64,000 nt of DNA from positions 3,433,159 through 3,497,158 of the forward strand of contig LNAC01000039.1 of assembly GCA_002007465.1 (NCBI GenBank), read 5' to 3'. The notes under the pieces were generated by a model, which did no database searches, was not told where the DNA came from, and saw only the letters and a program-made list of their open reading frames with translations. A program made the translations under genes and the position numbers. Numbering within the stretch: position 1 is the first letter of the stretch; the number at the start of each line of letters is the position of its first letter. This DNA is from Ailurus styani. Taxonomy: Eukaryota > Chordata > Mammalia > Carnivora > Ailuridae. Below are positions 11,617-22,619 of the stretch, piece after piece.

Positions 11617-11699
11617 AAAAGAAAATAGGGAAGGAAGAAGGGAGGAAGGAAGGAAGGAAGGGAGGGAGGAAGGAAGGGAGGGAGGGAGGGAAAAGAAAG
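11332..11699 (+). mobile_element. CAN SINE with an expanded polypurine tail
   Basis: The SINE head GGGCACCTGGGTGGCTCAGT leads to AATAAATAAATCTTAAAAAG, followed by (GAAA)n at 11485-11627 and (GGAA/GGGA)n at 11637-11698. A short duplication TAGCCTGG lies on both sides (11324-11331 and 11700-11707), so the simple repeats grew out of the SINE A-tail. The long Ser/Phe/Leu frames on the minus strand here are translated microsatellite. Confidence 0.93.
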
Positions 11700-11707
11700 T
11701 AGCCTGG

Positions 11708-12506
11708 AATGCTGAACCACTACATGGAAACCCATGGGAATGTTGCATGAGCAAGGAATACAATTACTTTCTGATAAGCCATGGAGATTTTTGGTGCTGC
11801 CTGTGTATTACAGCATAAACCAGCCTCTTTTGACTTGCACCAGCCATCCCCCTGGGCCAACTCTTTTCATTTTTGTTAATCGTCTGAGGACCTCACTCTT
11901 CCCTGAGAATTCACACTAAGAATGGTTTCTCTCTTCAGCTCTAGCTCCAGATGCCCCTGCCATGCTCCTGGGGGGGGTGGGGGGAGCAACATCAGCTTCT
12001 CTCTATATTCTCCGAAATTCCAACATTCACACGTATGCTATAACTTCTCACCAGCCGCACCTTATTCCTTAACTTAAAGTACTTTTTAAAATACTTGCTA
12101 TCTTTTTAATACTTTGTTCTTGTGTGTGTTCATGGCCACAGTGAACACGTTAGGGGGACAGGTTCAAATTAATCCATCTGCTCATGTACAAGGTCTATAC
12201 ACAGGGAGAACCATTGGCAGAGATGAAACCCACCCAACCAAAGAAGAAAAGATAAGACATAAAATCAAAAGCCCTAGAGCACACGCTTATGCTGATTCAT
12301 AGGGGATCCAATCCCTTCATTCACCCAGTGGGGTAGGAATCCAGAGGCGACCTGAGAGAAGGGCCAGGTGGGAAGAACCAAGCACTGGTTGGTCAGGAGT
12401 CCATCTGAAACCCTGTACTGCTACTGGGCATGCTTCTCTTGGGTCAGTCACTTAACATTACTCTTTGGGACTCATTTGTGATGTTTTCCTCTGAAGCTCT
12501 GGCTTT
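11708..12506. other. Intergenic, no recognised feature
   Basis: A G-run lies at about 11970-11985 (GGGGGGGGTGGGGGGA). No gene or repeat family recognised. Confidence 0.5.
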
Positions 12507-12507
12507 C

Positions 12508-12711
12508 TTTTTTTTTTTTTTTTACAGATTTTATTTATTTATTGGACAGAGAGAGACACATCGAGAGAGGGAACACAAGGAGAGGGAATGAGAGAGGTAG
12601 AAGTAGGCTTCCTGCCGAGCAGGGAGCCTGATGAGGGGCTCGATCCCAGGACCCTGGGATCATAACCCGAGCCAAAGGCAGACACTTACCGACTGAGCCA
12701 CCCAGGCACCC
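12508..12711 (-). mobile_element. CAN SINE, minus strand
   Basis: Poly(T), ACAGATTTTATTTATTTATT and GACTGAGCCACCCAGGCACC define a full-length reversed element. Confidence 0.93.
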
Positions 12712-12730
12712 CTGACATTTCATCATTTGG

Positions 12731-13465
12731 TTCAGTAGTGTACAGATCTAAGTGGCCAATAAGCCCATGAAAAAATGCTCAAAAATTCATTAAGGAAATG
12801 CAAATCAAGATCGCAACAAATCCACTCCACCCCAGTGGGGTGGCTAGAATCAAAGAGAAAGACAAAGTAACAAGACATAAGGTTACCCCAGAACCCAGCA
12901 ATGCTGCTCCCCTTTGCATCTTCCCAAGAGAAATGAAGATATATGTCCCCACAAAAACTTGTACATGAATGTTAGAGATAAGTCTCATTCATATTAGTCA
13001 GAAAGTAGAAACACAAATATCTGCCAGCTGATGAGTGGATACACATTACGTGGTGCATCCAGACAAGGGATTGTTGTCCAGCCTTTAAACATGAAGTCTT
13101 GAGGCTTGCTGCAGCATGGATGGACCTGGAATACATTAGGCTAAACGGAAGAAGCCAGTCACAACAGCCATCTCTTGTATGGTTCTATGTCTGTGAAATG
13201 TTCAGAATCGGCAGCTCCATCAAGACAGAGAGGCGGGCCCAGGAATGGTGGCAGGAATGAGAAATAACGGATGATGGATACAGAATCTCCCCCAGGGGTA
13301 GTTTCAGGGGGGCTATTAGATGTCTGAATTCTAAGATGCCTGAAATTCAATTGTGGTCATGATTGCACCATTCTTTCAATACACTAAAAACTACTGAACT
13401 GTACACTTGGAATGGTCGAATTTTATGGTATGTGAATTCTATTTCAATAAAGCTGTTAAAACTGT
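12731..13465 (+). mobile_element. L1 3' portion (ORF2 end and 3' UTR), + strand
   Basis: GGCCAATAAGCCCATGAAAA, GGAAATGCAAATCAAGATCG, ACCCCAGAACCCAGCAATGC and the terminal TATTTCAATAAAGCTGTTAA are in the order of the L1M ORF2 tail and 3' UTR. It is 5'-truncated and carries many stop codons in frame. Confidence 0.88.
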
Positions 13466-13477
13466 GTGCATGTAGTC

Positions 13478-13620
13478 ATTAACCATTCATTCATTCATTC
13501 ATCATTTACTTGCTTTCTACTCTGTGCCAGGAGGTAGGCACACCAAGGTGAAAGAGACAAAGTCCCTAGCCGTGATGTGTGCGTGACCTTTGGGGGACAA
13601 CACAGGGACAGTATGTAGTA
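13478..13620 (-). repeat. L2 LINE 3'-end relic
   Basis: ATTCATTCATTCATTC, then ACTCTGTGCCAGGAGGTAGG and AAGTCCCTAGCCGTGATG match the inverted L2 end. Confidence 0.6.
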
Positions 13621-14043
13621 AATTCCAAGAGGTCAGCTTGCCCAGGTGTCCCAGGAACACGGAGGGCACTCGAGTCCACCAGGAAGTTTAGTAAAAGGCG
13701 GAGGAAGGACGGAGTGACAGACGCTGTGTGCTGAGGGAGAGACGCAGGGTGGCAAGACCCGTCCCTCCTCTCCAGGAGATTAACCTGGAACAGACACAGC
13801 ACTAACAAACGGGGGCAGGATGTGAAAGAGACCATGAGAAATTACTCTGTGTTTTGCAAATTCGGAAGAGGGAGAAACACTGACTTGAATGTTATTCTTC
13901 AGAGTGTTGCAAGAAATGGGATACAATTTGGTCCTCCCCGACTGAACAATTCATTTTTAGAACCCCAAATTTAGGGTGCAGAGTGTAAAAACTGCTGCAT
14001 TAAAACACGCCCATATTTTGCACTAAGAACCGCTCATGTTCTT

Positions 14044-14242
14044 TTTTTTAATTAATTAATTTGACACAGAGAGAGAGAGAGGTCAGATCACAAGGAGGCA
14101 GAGAGGCAGGCAGAGAGAGAGGAGGAAGCAGGCTCCCTGCTCAGCAGGGAGCCCGATGCGGGCCTCGATCCCAGGACCCTGAGATCATGCCCCGAGCCGA
14201 AAGCAGAGGCTTTAACCCACTGAGCCACCCAGGCACCCGAAG
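14044..14242 (-). mobile_element. CAN SINE, mustelid-like, with perfect TSD
   Basis: A young-looking reversed element with GGCAGAGAGGCAGGCAGAGA and GCTTTAACCCACTGAGCCAC. Perfect 13-bp duplication CGCTCATGTTCTT at 14031-14043 and 14243-14255. Confidence 0.97.
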
Positions 14243-14255
14243 CGCTCATGTTCTT

Positions 14256-15160
14256 AACCAAATTCAGTATCCTGCAGAATATTACATTCAATTGCTAAAA
14301 AAGTAGCAGGTGATTTCTGTTGATTAGAGTGACCTGGTCTGTAGAATTAAAAATAATTGCTTACACCTGTGTGGTTGAACGGCCAGCATCAGATTTAACA
14401 GCACAGAAAGAATCCTGTAACTATGATGAGGGAGCATGAAGTCTGGGGCAAGGAGACATCCAGAGCTTGAGTGAGCTACACCGTCCTGTTGAGACACCTG
14501 TGGCCGGGGGACGGAAGACTCCTTCGGGGGCACAGAGGAGGAGGGACAGGAGATCAATGCCCGGAGCTGCTGCAGCACCGGTGAGCTAGTGGCCTTTGTT
14601 CCCCACCCCCACCCCCTGCCCCCCCAAGGAGCAAGGCCGCAGGAAGGGCCTGGGGATTAGCCTCTTCACCGTCAGGCTACCTGGACAGCTGACCATGAAG
14701 GCCCAGAAATGCCTTCTTGGAGTAAGGGAAACACGGCTCAGGCTGTACACAGATCCTCTGAGGCCTTTGCATGGATTCTCGGGGGCCTGGGGACCCCAGG
14801 TTGAGAACCCCCGAGTTACAGTCTATCCATGGCTGTGGGCCACGACCTCTCCCAGGAAGGGAAGGGGCTCAGGTGCCCCCTGCTCTCTGAAAGGTACCAC
14901 CTTTGGGGTGGCCCGGCCCGGGGGGGGCTGCTCAGGAAGCCCCCAGTGCAGAGGAGGGAGCTCAGACCTCCTGCCACGTGGGCCAGGGGCCCCCACAGCT
15001 ACCTGAAGGTGTCTGGAACATTTGGGGAGAGTCTGGCCCCATGTCATCGTTAAAAGCAGCAAGTCTGAAGCAAAATCTTTCACTTTCTTCACACTATTTT
15101 CCTCAAACAATGAGATTTCAAGGAGTCCAGCGAAGCATGGATACTGTTTTCTAGACCACC
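14256..15160. other. Intergenic, GC-moderate, no recognised feature
   Basis: Overlapping frames up to 136 codons occur on both strands around 14596-15154. Several frames are open at once, as expected from base composition, and none shows a known domain. Confidence 0.45.
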
Positions 15161-15164
15161 AGGG

Positions 15165-15350
15165 AAGGGTAAGTTACTGTATTGTCCCCAAACCCAGTGA
15201 GCCACATAACCACCTGCAAAGCCTAATGCCGAGTAGTGGAGCCTACCTCAGACTTCTTGAGTTTCAATCCTCTGTGGAGGGGCCTAGAAATCTGTATTTT
15301 AAATAAGACCCCTCAGAGAACCTGATGATTAATTGAGACTGGGAAACAAG
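15165..15350 (+). repeat. hAT-type (MER20-like) DNA-transposon relic
   Basis: Text such as GGGGCCTAGAAATCTGTATT and CCTCAGAGAACCTGATGATT resembles the MER20-type short hAT elements. Diverged, with ends not clearly visible. Confidence 0.45.
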
Positions 15351-15782
15351 GACTTAGGACATTTCACATTTCTAGAGAAATTTGTGGACAAATCAAATAC
15401 TCAAAGTTACAGCCCCAAAGTATTTTCAGGTAATTTATTCTACCAACTTTTGTCTATGACCGAAGTAAGATACCTTTGAGAGGTACATAGAAACACAGTG
15501 AGGTATTTTGTTTTGTTTTGTTTTTTACCTGAAGTGAGAGAAATGAAGCAAATTAGAGTTATGAAGAAGGTAAACTAAGCTGGTAACCTCATACATGAGA
15601 TTTCACTGGAGCAATTTCTACTTTCTCGTATTCCTCCCTCTCCCTCTCTCTCTCTTTTCTCTCATAAGTGGATTTGGGGTCATCTCAAGTGAGATTGTTT
15701 CACCAAAATGACCTATAACAAGTTTTTGAGAGGACCTGAGTGAAATCTCTATTTGTGGTCAGCAGCCCTTACCCTTATGTTA

Positions 15783-15786
<4 letters not shown>

Positions 15787-15838
<52 letters not shown>
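15787..15838 (+). repeat. (GT)26 microsatellite
   Basis: Uninterrupted GT dinucleotides, 52 bp. Likely polymorphic and Z-DNA-prone. Val/Cys frames across it are artefacts. Confidence 0.98.
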
Positions 15839-15840
<2 letters not shown>

Positions 15841-17980
15841 GGGTGGAGGGGCACAAGGAGTTAACAAACCACCATAAAACTAAACCAGGGTGTGCTTGGA
15901 GCTGGGAGGAAAGTGGAGAGAGTGGTACCACAGAGAGTTGCCAGTTTCCCCCTGTTAGGTCCAAGAGGCCCTTGAGGAGGTCACATCTGAGTGTAGCCCT
16001 GAATTACATAGGGGACCAACAGTGTGACCCTCTGGGGAGGGTGTTCGGGACAGAGGGAAGCCCATGTAAGTACCCTAAGGCAGGACCATGTTAGTGGTAT
16101 AGGGGGAAGAGAAAGAACATCTGTGAGTCTGCATCTAAAGACCTTTTTTTTTTTTACCTACTAGACAAAAAAATTTGTATTCGAAACCCAATGTATCTGG
16201 AAGACTGTAGGTGAGGCTGCTGTATTGTTCCAGCCCGTGACTGTGTATTGTTTCGTTTTGTCCTTGAGAGTGACATGGTGACCTCTTCCTTTTCCATCTA
16301 TACTTTCCCCTGACAGGTTCTTCTCCTTGATGACATCTCCTACAGGCCTCCTCATCCTCTTCTCTCCATCCTCTCCCCTTGTTGCCACGGTACAAAAACC
16401 AGTACCACTGAACAGCATGTCACCTCCTCCAGGAAGCCCTTTTTAATCCTTCTAGGGAGAATGAACCAGAACCAAGGGTCTTTAGCTTCCTTGTTCCACA
16501 GCCCTTTCTTGCATTTTTCTAGCAGCTCCTACCTCACTCTGTCCTGGATTGCATATCATTCCTCATTCGCACTCTCTCACCCCCGTACATGAGGAAGCCT
16601 CAAGAAGCGGGGTCTAGGCTTTCTTCATCTGAGCCCTACCCCCGCCAGGTTGAGGGGCATCAGTGCATCAGAAGGCATATTGTTGGTGGAGCCCACTTAT
16701 TCCATTAATCCAGGGTCACGGAGCCCCTGAACTTTGCTCTCCCTGTGCTAGGTTCCTGGGAGGGGAGGGAAGGACAAGGCAGAGCCCTCGCTGTTGAGAA
16801 GCTTAGAAATTTCTAGTGGTGGTGGTGGGGGCGGGGGGACAAGTCTGGCCCCCTGGAAGTACTCTCGGCGGCAGTGGTCTCCAGACGAGGAGGAGGGCAC
16901 ACCCAGCCGCACTTGACAAGCACTGGCATGCAGGAAGAAAGCACGAGCAGTTCTGTTTTGTTGTATTGCTGGCTACCGATGAGAGAGAAATTAAACACTT
17001 AGAAATAAAAACTGTGGTACTGGTTTTCACGATCTGGCTTGCCCTTGGCACCTCTCTAGGCCCCTTGACTCTAGGCTCCCGAGTCCGCTGCTGCCTCTCC
17101 CGGGAGTCACGGCCATGTGACTGGGGAGCCTGGGTCCCCCCCCTTGCTCGTCCCACTGCCAGCAACACGTGTCACCTCCCACCCCAGTCTAGGGGCTGCA
17201 GGAGGCCATCGGCACGGCTACTTTTATAAAGGCAAGACCTTCAAATAATAGGGACTTTATGGTATTTTCTATATGAAGTGGTGGGGAAGAGGAGTTGGTC
17301 ATGAACATCTTTCGTGCCACATAGAGGTTTTGGACTGCTCCTGGCAAAGGGTTTAAAAGAAATTCTGGACTTAAAGATGAATGACACATTTTTCCTTGAC
17401 AGACAGACAAATGGAAGGAGAAAACATGACCTCTAACTGTGCCGGCCTTTCCTGATAAGTAATTTGGTAGCTTCTGCCAATGAGTGTGTTTTAGTTCAGT
17501 CTCTTCAAGGGAGGGGTTGAGGTTTTTAAAGACATGTGAGAAAGACGCAACCTTCCCACAGCCGTTGGTGCTGCACAAAGAAAGCATTTTGAACGTGTCT
17601 CGGAATATTGCATCATGATAGGATTTGTGGCCAAAAATGATGTTAAGTGTCATTAATAAGAACTCTCACATCTGCACCCCTAGAGAAGCGCAGTCTTCCA
17701 AACTAAGGGTTCACTTGTTTAAAAAAACACAAAATAAAATACTCTTTGGTGTCAAGAAGGTGGAAAGAAACTCATGAGTGGTGGATAGAACTGAAATACT
17801 GGTATCATGAATTACTAAGTGCAACCATTAATATGATTTTCCTAATTTGAATCTATAAACAATCTCTTGTTCTGCAACAACAGCTTTTAAAACCAAGTAT
17901 GGAAATAAACCTAAGACTGGGCTTTTGAGTCCTAAAGTATTAAATTATGATTTTTAAGAGAGAATAAAGCATTTCCAAGC
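15839..17980. other. Intergenic, includes an unexplained 154-codon minus-strand frame
   Basis: I see no named repeat. The frame at 17189-17653 on the minus strand (starts MTLNIIFGHKSYHD) is long for AT-rich DNA but resembles no protein I know. The surrounding DNA has no splice or poly(A) pattern I would trust. The 16803-17229 frames overlap each other on opposite strands. Confidence 0.4.
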
Positions 17981-17981
17981 A

Positions 17982-18875
17982 CAGTTTTTTTTAACTGAGG
18001 TATAACTGACATCCAACATTATGTTAGTTTTAGGTGTATAATATAATGATGTGTGTATATATACTGTATTGTGAAATGATCACCGTAATAAGTCTAGTTA
18101 ATATCCGTCACCATAAATAGTCACACAAATTTTTTTCTTGTGATGAGGACATTTAAGATCTATGACTCTCATAGCAACTTTCAAATATGCAACCCAGTAT
18201 CACTAACTCTAGTCACCCTGCTAGACATTATATCCCCAGGACTTATTTATCTCATAACTGGAAGTTTGTACCTTTTGACCACCTCCACCCATCTCCCCCA
18301 TCCTCCAAACTCTTACCTCCCCTCTGGTAACCATCAGTTTGTTCTCTGCATTTAAGAGTCTGTTCCTTGGTTTGTCTCCTCCCCACCACCCATGCTCATT
18401 TGTTTCTTAAATTCCACATACGAGTGAAGTCATTTGGTATTCATCTTTCTCTGACTGACTTATTTCACTTGGTGTAATACTCTCTAGCTCCATCCATGTC
18501 ATTGCAAATGGCAAGATTTCATTATTGTGGCTGAGTAATAGTCTGATGTGTGTGTATGTGTATACATACACACACACATCTTCTTTGTCCATTCATCAGT
18601 CAAAGGACACTGGAGCTGCTTCCATATCTTGGCTCTGTAAATAATGCTGCTATAAACATTGGGTTGCATATATTCCTTTGAATTAGGATTTTTGCATTCT
18701 TTGGGTAAATGCCTAGTAGTAGTGCAATTACTGGATCATAGTTGCTCTATTTTTTAGCTGTTTGAGGAACCTCCATACTGTTTTCCAGAGTAGCTGCCCC
18801 AGTTTGCATTCCCACCAACAGTGTGAGAGAGTGTGGTACCCCCATATTGGCTACCCCCTAGCCTTTATCCCTTGT
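17982..18875 (-). mobile_element. L1 3' end with ORF2 C-terminus, minus strand
   Basis: Read on +, it goes from AACTGAGGTATAACTGACAT (the inverted 3' terminus) through TAACTGGAAGTTTGTACCTT to GAGGAACCTCCATACTGTTT. On the minus strand at 18407-18592 the frame includes ILPFAMTWMELESITPSEIS and a C-terminal VCGI, the typical C-terminus of L1 ORF2 protein. It is a degenerate 5'-truncated L1MA/B-type copy. Confidence 0.92.
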
Positions 18876-21030
18876 CTTCCATCAACATTCAGGGTCCAGT
18901 TTACTTTGGAGAATGCTCTCACCCCCACTCTGTGGCCGTGTGAGACTGTGCTGTGTGAGACCGATTCCACCCTAACTCCAGAGTGGACCCTGTTTGGCTG
19001 AAGTTAGTCAGAGGATCCCAATCCCCCTTCAGGCCTTGTGATTGGCCTGGGGATAAGAGCAGGACCCAATCTGGTCCTCACAGAGATGGAGGGAAGTACT
19101 TACCGAGGACTTCTGACTGGGAAACTTCCTCAATCTTCCAGACACTACGAGCAGGGATAGCTTGTCTGTCCCTGGACTGTGCACAGTGCAGACACGAGAA
19201 CTTGCTGGGCGCTGGTGCCATGGCTGACACCAACATACAGAAGGCTCGGGGTAGAAAGAATCCTGAAGGCAACATGAACCTCTAGATCAATACATGCCTG
19301 GAATTTTCCCTCCCTTTTTTTTTTCACTTATATGAACCAAGAAATTCATTGAATTCTGTTGTATTTTATGTTACTCAAAACATGAAAAGTCCCCATTAAA
19401 ACATGTAGAGAGTAGTCCACTTAGCTGAACTGTGGAACAGAGACATTGGAAGTGTTCCAGAATATCACTAATGGGAGGGTGCAGTGCTAGTTCAGTTAAG
19501 ACTTGTTCATAAAGCCTGTCTTCAAGCATAGTTACCTCTGCCTTTTAGAACAAAGTTGGGTTGACAGGAAGGCCCCAGTTCTCAGGGCACCTCCTCTGCC
19601 CCGTCTCAGCAAAAGTTCAACTTGGCTAAAGTTGGCATCTGACTTTTTTGGCCTCCTCTCTTTGATAACTTTACCATGCTCTCCAACAATCAGTTTCTTT
19701 CCCCTGTTCTAGACTAATGGGTAAATGAATTATGGGTCTGGTGGATTCTTCCTCTCCTGGTGTGGATTGCAAGAGATAGAAACTCAGTCTCATTCTGCAG
19801 AAAGCATGGGAAATGAGGGTTGGAATTTGCATGTATGCTTGGCTCACATCCACAAGATGGCAGGAGGAGACCAGTAAAGACAGGCGAAGACCCGCGTCTT
19901 CGCGCTCTGGCCTGGGAACGCTCGCTCGCTCCGCCTTGAGGAAACCACAGCCGGCCAGCGCCTGGCGGACTTGGACTCGCCCGACTCAAAAGTTAGAACG
20001 GACAGAAATCATTTTTTAAAATCTAGAGTTCCCTGTAAAACAGTGAGAGGTGCTGAGGAAAGCAAGTAGAGGCCGTGAAGTTTGACAGTGACGGAAACCA
20101 GAGGGAGGGATGCATGTTTCTGATTTCTCTCTCCCTCTGCCTCCTTCTCCATTGGCAGAATCAGGGTTCTGGTTGCAAACTTCCTCACTATGATCAAAGC
20201 AGGTTTAAGACACACCAAGAGCACCAGAGGGAAGACGTTTTTCTAGAAAGACTGGCATCAGCGCACCATGTGTGTCTGACCCTTCTGGAACCTTCTGGGC
20301 ATGTATCAGTGTGACCTGATATTGTGGTGGCTGTGGGCCCTGGATGGTCTCTAAATGTGCCTCCCATTTTGACATCATTCTCCACCTAAGGAAGGCAGTG
20401 ACACCCACTGAGTGACAGACAGTCACGGGAAGGAGCTGCCTCTCGAAAGAGATGCCAGGGGCAGAGCGAAAGATGTTTTCTTCATGGGAGTGGATTCTGG
20501 GAAGGATGGATTTGGAGTCAGGTGCCTGGTGAGTCCCCAGCTTTGTTCTGACCGAGCATGGGTCTCGGCTCCAACTCTTTCCCCTGGGGGGTTGGAAATG
20601 AAGGGATGCCTACCCCCATGAGCCCCTCGCAGGGCTCCTCGAAGATGACAAGAAGCATTAGTTATGATCTGAATCAACTTCGTACCTAATCGTGTGTGAC
20701 AGTTAGAGACTGTCTCTGCCTGGTCCTTTGTGTTGAATTTTGCCCTTTGCTGAGAAGATCTGACTGTCCTTATCAGGACTCTTGGACTCCAAGTACCTCA
20801 CTGCCTTAGAAGTGGTAGGAGGGCATCATCCGGGTTTGGCCAGCCAGTCAGTTTGGGTTTCTTTCTTCTTCTACCAAATAACTTCATCCTATCTCATAAA
20901 TATCCTTGTTCTTTCTTGGCATCTTAAGCTGGGAGGTGAGCAACATAACTGAGATCACTGTCTATTTTCACTTTGGTCAGGAAATTCTCCTTGAGACTTC
21001 TCCTGAGGGTCTTTATGTTCCCAGCCTGAC
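18876..21030. other. Intergenic, no recognised gene; small CpG cluster at 19.88-19.99 kb
   Basis: About 100 bp at 19883-19985 is unusually rich in CpG for its surroundings (for example CGCGTCTTCGCGCTC, CTCGCTCGCTCCGCC). The rest is plain sequence with short chance frames. Confidence 0.45.
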
Positions 21031-21239
21031 CCTCTGAATGTGCTGCGCGTGGTGGCTGGGAGGTGACCATGAAAAGGAACAGTGGGGGACTCTGGCGTCA
21101 GGAGCAGGAAAGCCCCCGAGGAGGAGGGGGAGTGCCCAGGCCCGGGCGAGCCTTTCTTCCTCCATCCGAGCTGTTTCTGGAATGGGTATCAGGAGAAGTT
21201 CTGGTGGCTGGGACGCAAGGCCCTGGAGACACAGAATGA

Positions 21240-21690
21240 AAGTGAAGACCTGTCCGCCGGGCCCAAAGCAGGCTCAGGTGGAGGCAGGCTCCGGAAGCGC
21301 TGCGGGGCTGGGAGCAAGTGCTGCGTTCCTCCGCCCCGCCTGCCGGGCCTGCCGTGCGGCTCGGTGCCCAGCGGGCTCCCTCCTGGCCCGGACGGCGGCG
21401 CTTCTCCCTGGAGCCAGGGGAGCGTGCCCGCTGGCGGCGGCCAGGGCGGGGGGTCCTCAGCTGGCGGGGTCGCGACCACCCGCAGCGACCCCCGCCCAGA
21501 GACCCCTATCCGACGGCCCGGCACGGAGGCTTCCAGCAGGGACGGCGGCCGCAAGGGGTGTCGGGCCTCCTAGAGCCCCGCGGGCTCAGGCCGCACACCG
21601 GACGGTTCTACCCCGGTTCGCGCCGGAGGCGCCGGCGAACCGCGGCGCAAATACTGACGGGCGCCTCCGCGGGCAAGCCCCCGTTTCGGC
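21240..21690. promoter_or_regulatory. Orphan intergenic CpG island
   Basis: About 450 bp of very GC-rich DNA with frequent CpG, for example CGGACGGCGGCGCTTCTCC, GGCGGGGTCGCGACC and GGAGGCGCCGGCGAACCGCG. It lies about 17.6 kb after AFG1L and about 18 kb before the FOXO3 start codon, so it belongs to neither gene's start in an obvious way. Just downstream are an E-box CACGTG (21757-21762) and an AP-1-like TGACTCA (21765-21771). Frames of 241, 163, 129 and (minus) 121 codons overlap here; several frames open at once is what high GC gives by chance, so I do not call a gene. It could be a promoter for a noncoding RNA or an enhancer-type island. Confidence 0.75.
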
Positions 21691-22403
21691 TTTCAAGATT
21701 ACTCTGAAAAATGACCCTTTCGGGAGAAAACTGCTCCAGACTTGGGTCTCAGCCCTCACGTGACTGACTCACTCTGCAGCCACGACTCAAGTTTTTTAAA
21801 GATAGGCAAGATTAGAATGAGGGCGGTGGTGGTTATAAAGCCCAGAATAAATAAACGTTAGGGGCTTTCTTATGTGGCTCATCTCTTTTTTTAAAAAGTG
21901 ATTTTTTTTTTCTTTTCCCCAAGCTGAATCTTTCTTATGACAACAGATACAGGCCAACTAAGGCAGAAGTGTAAAGACATCAAGCCCATCCATCATCCAC
22001 TGATGTTGGCATCTTTCCTTCGCCTAATCCCAAAAGAACAGGAAGTCAGGGATCAGGAATGGGGGCTAAAGGGCTGTCAGTCAGAGAAGAAATATCTATT
22101 GCTATCTTTTGCCCATCCTTTCTGTAGATGAGGGCTTCCTTTTAGGATCCGAGGAACTAAGGCCTCTCCCATGATTGTGGCTCTACTTTATTGTCTGTTC
22201 ATGGAAAAAAATTAATAATGAAAAGTGTTTATAACAGTGCCTAAATACCACTTGAAAATAGTAACAGATTGATGCCTAAGATAGTGTTTTTCAGTCTCAG
22301 GCAATGGTTGAAATATATTGGCAGAGCCGTTGTAACAGCTCCTGGAAACGCAGGAGGGGAAAAAGCTAAGCCATATCCCTACACTAAAGAAATCTATCAC
22401 CTA

Positions 22404-22613
22404 GGGCCACCTGGGTGGCTCAGTTGGTTGGGTATCTGCCTGCGGCTGAGCTCATGATCCCAGGGTCCTGGGCTGCATTGGTCCCAGAGTCCTGCATTGG
22501 GCTCTCTGTTCTGCGGAGACCCTGCTTCTCCCTCTGCCTGCCACTCTGCTTACTTGTGCTCTTTTTTCTCTCTGTCAAACAAATAAATAAAATCTCAAAA
22601 AAGAAAGAAAAGA
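22404..22613 (+). mobile_element. CAN SINE, + strand
   Basis: GGGCCACCTGGGTGGCTCAG to AACAAATAAATAAAATCTCA, with an A-rich tail. A diverged flank pair AAAGAAATCTATCAC / AAAGAAACCTACCAT is the probable duplication. Confidence 0.94.
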
Positions 22614-22619
22614 AAAGAA

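Noticed and set aside
11461..11698. Tandem simple repeats considered as a CRISPR-like array
   Set aside because: There are no spacers and the units are 4 bp; mammalian DNA with SINE-tail microsatellites explains it.
11385..11763. 100- and 116-codon minus-strand frames rich in Phe, Leu and Ser
   Set aside because: They translate the reverse of the (GAAA)n/(GGAA)n simple repeat.
14061..14306. Frames that read through CAN SINE bodies (for example here and at 5210, 8839, 12535, 22415, 47352, 48499, 55820)
   Set aside because: The recurring GAWVAQWVKASAFGSGH-type peptides are translations of SINE copies, not proteins.
18407..18592. 61-codon minus-strand frame as a small gene
   Set aside because: It is the C-terminal piece of a dead L1 ORF2 and is covered by the L1 feature.
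21038..21763. 241-codon frame in the orphan CpG island as a new protein gene
   Set aside because: Frames of 163 and 129 codons on the same strand and 121 on the other are open in the same DNA, which high GC content explains. No domain is recognised.
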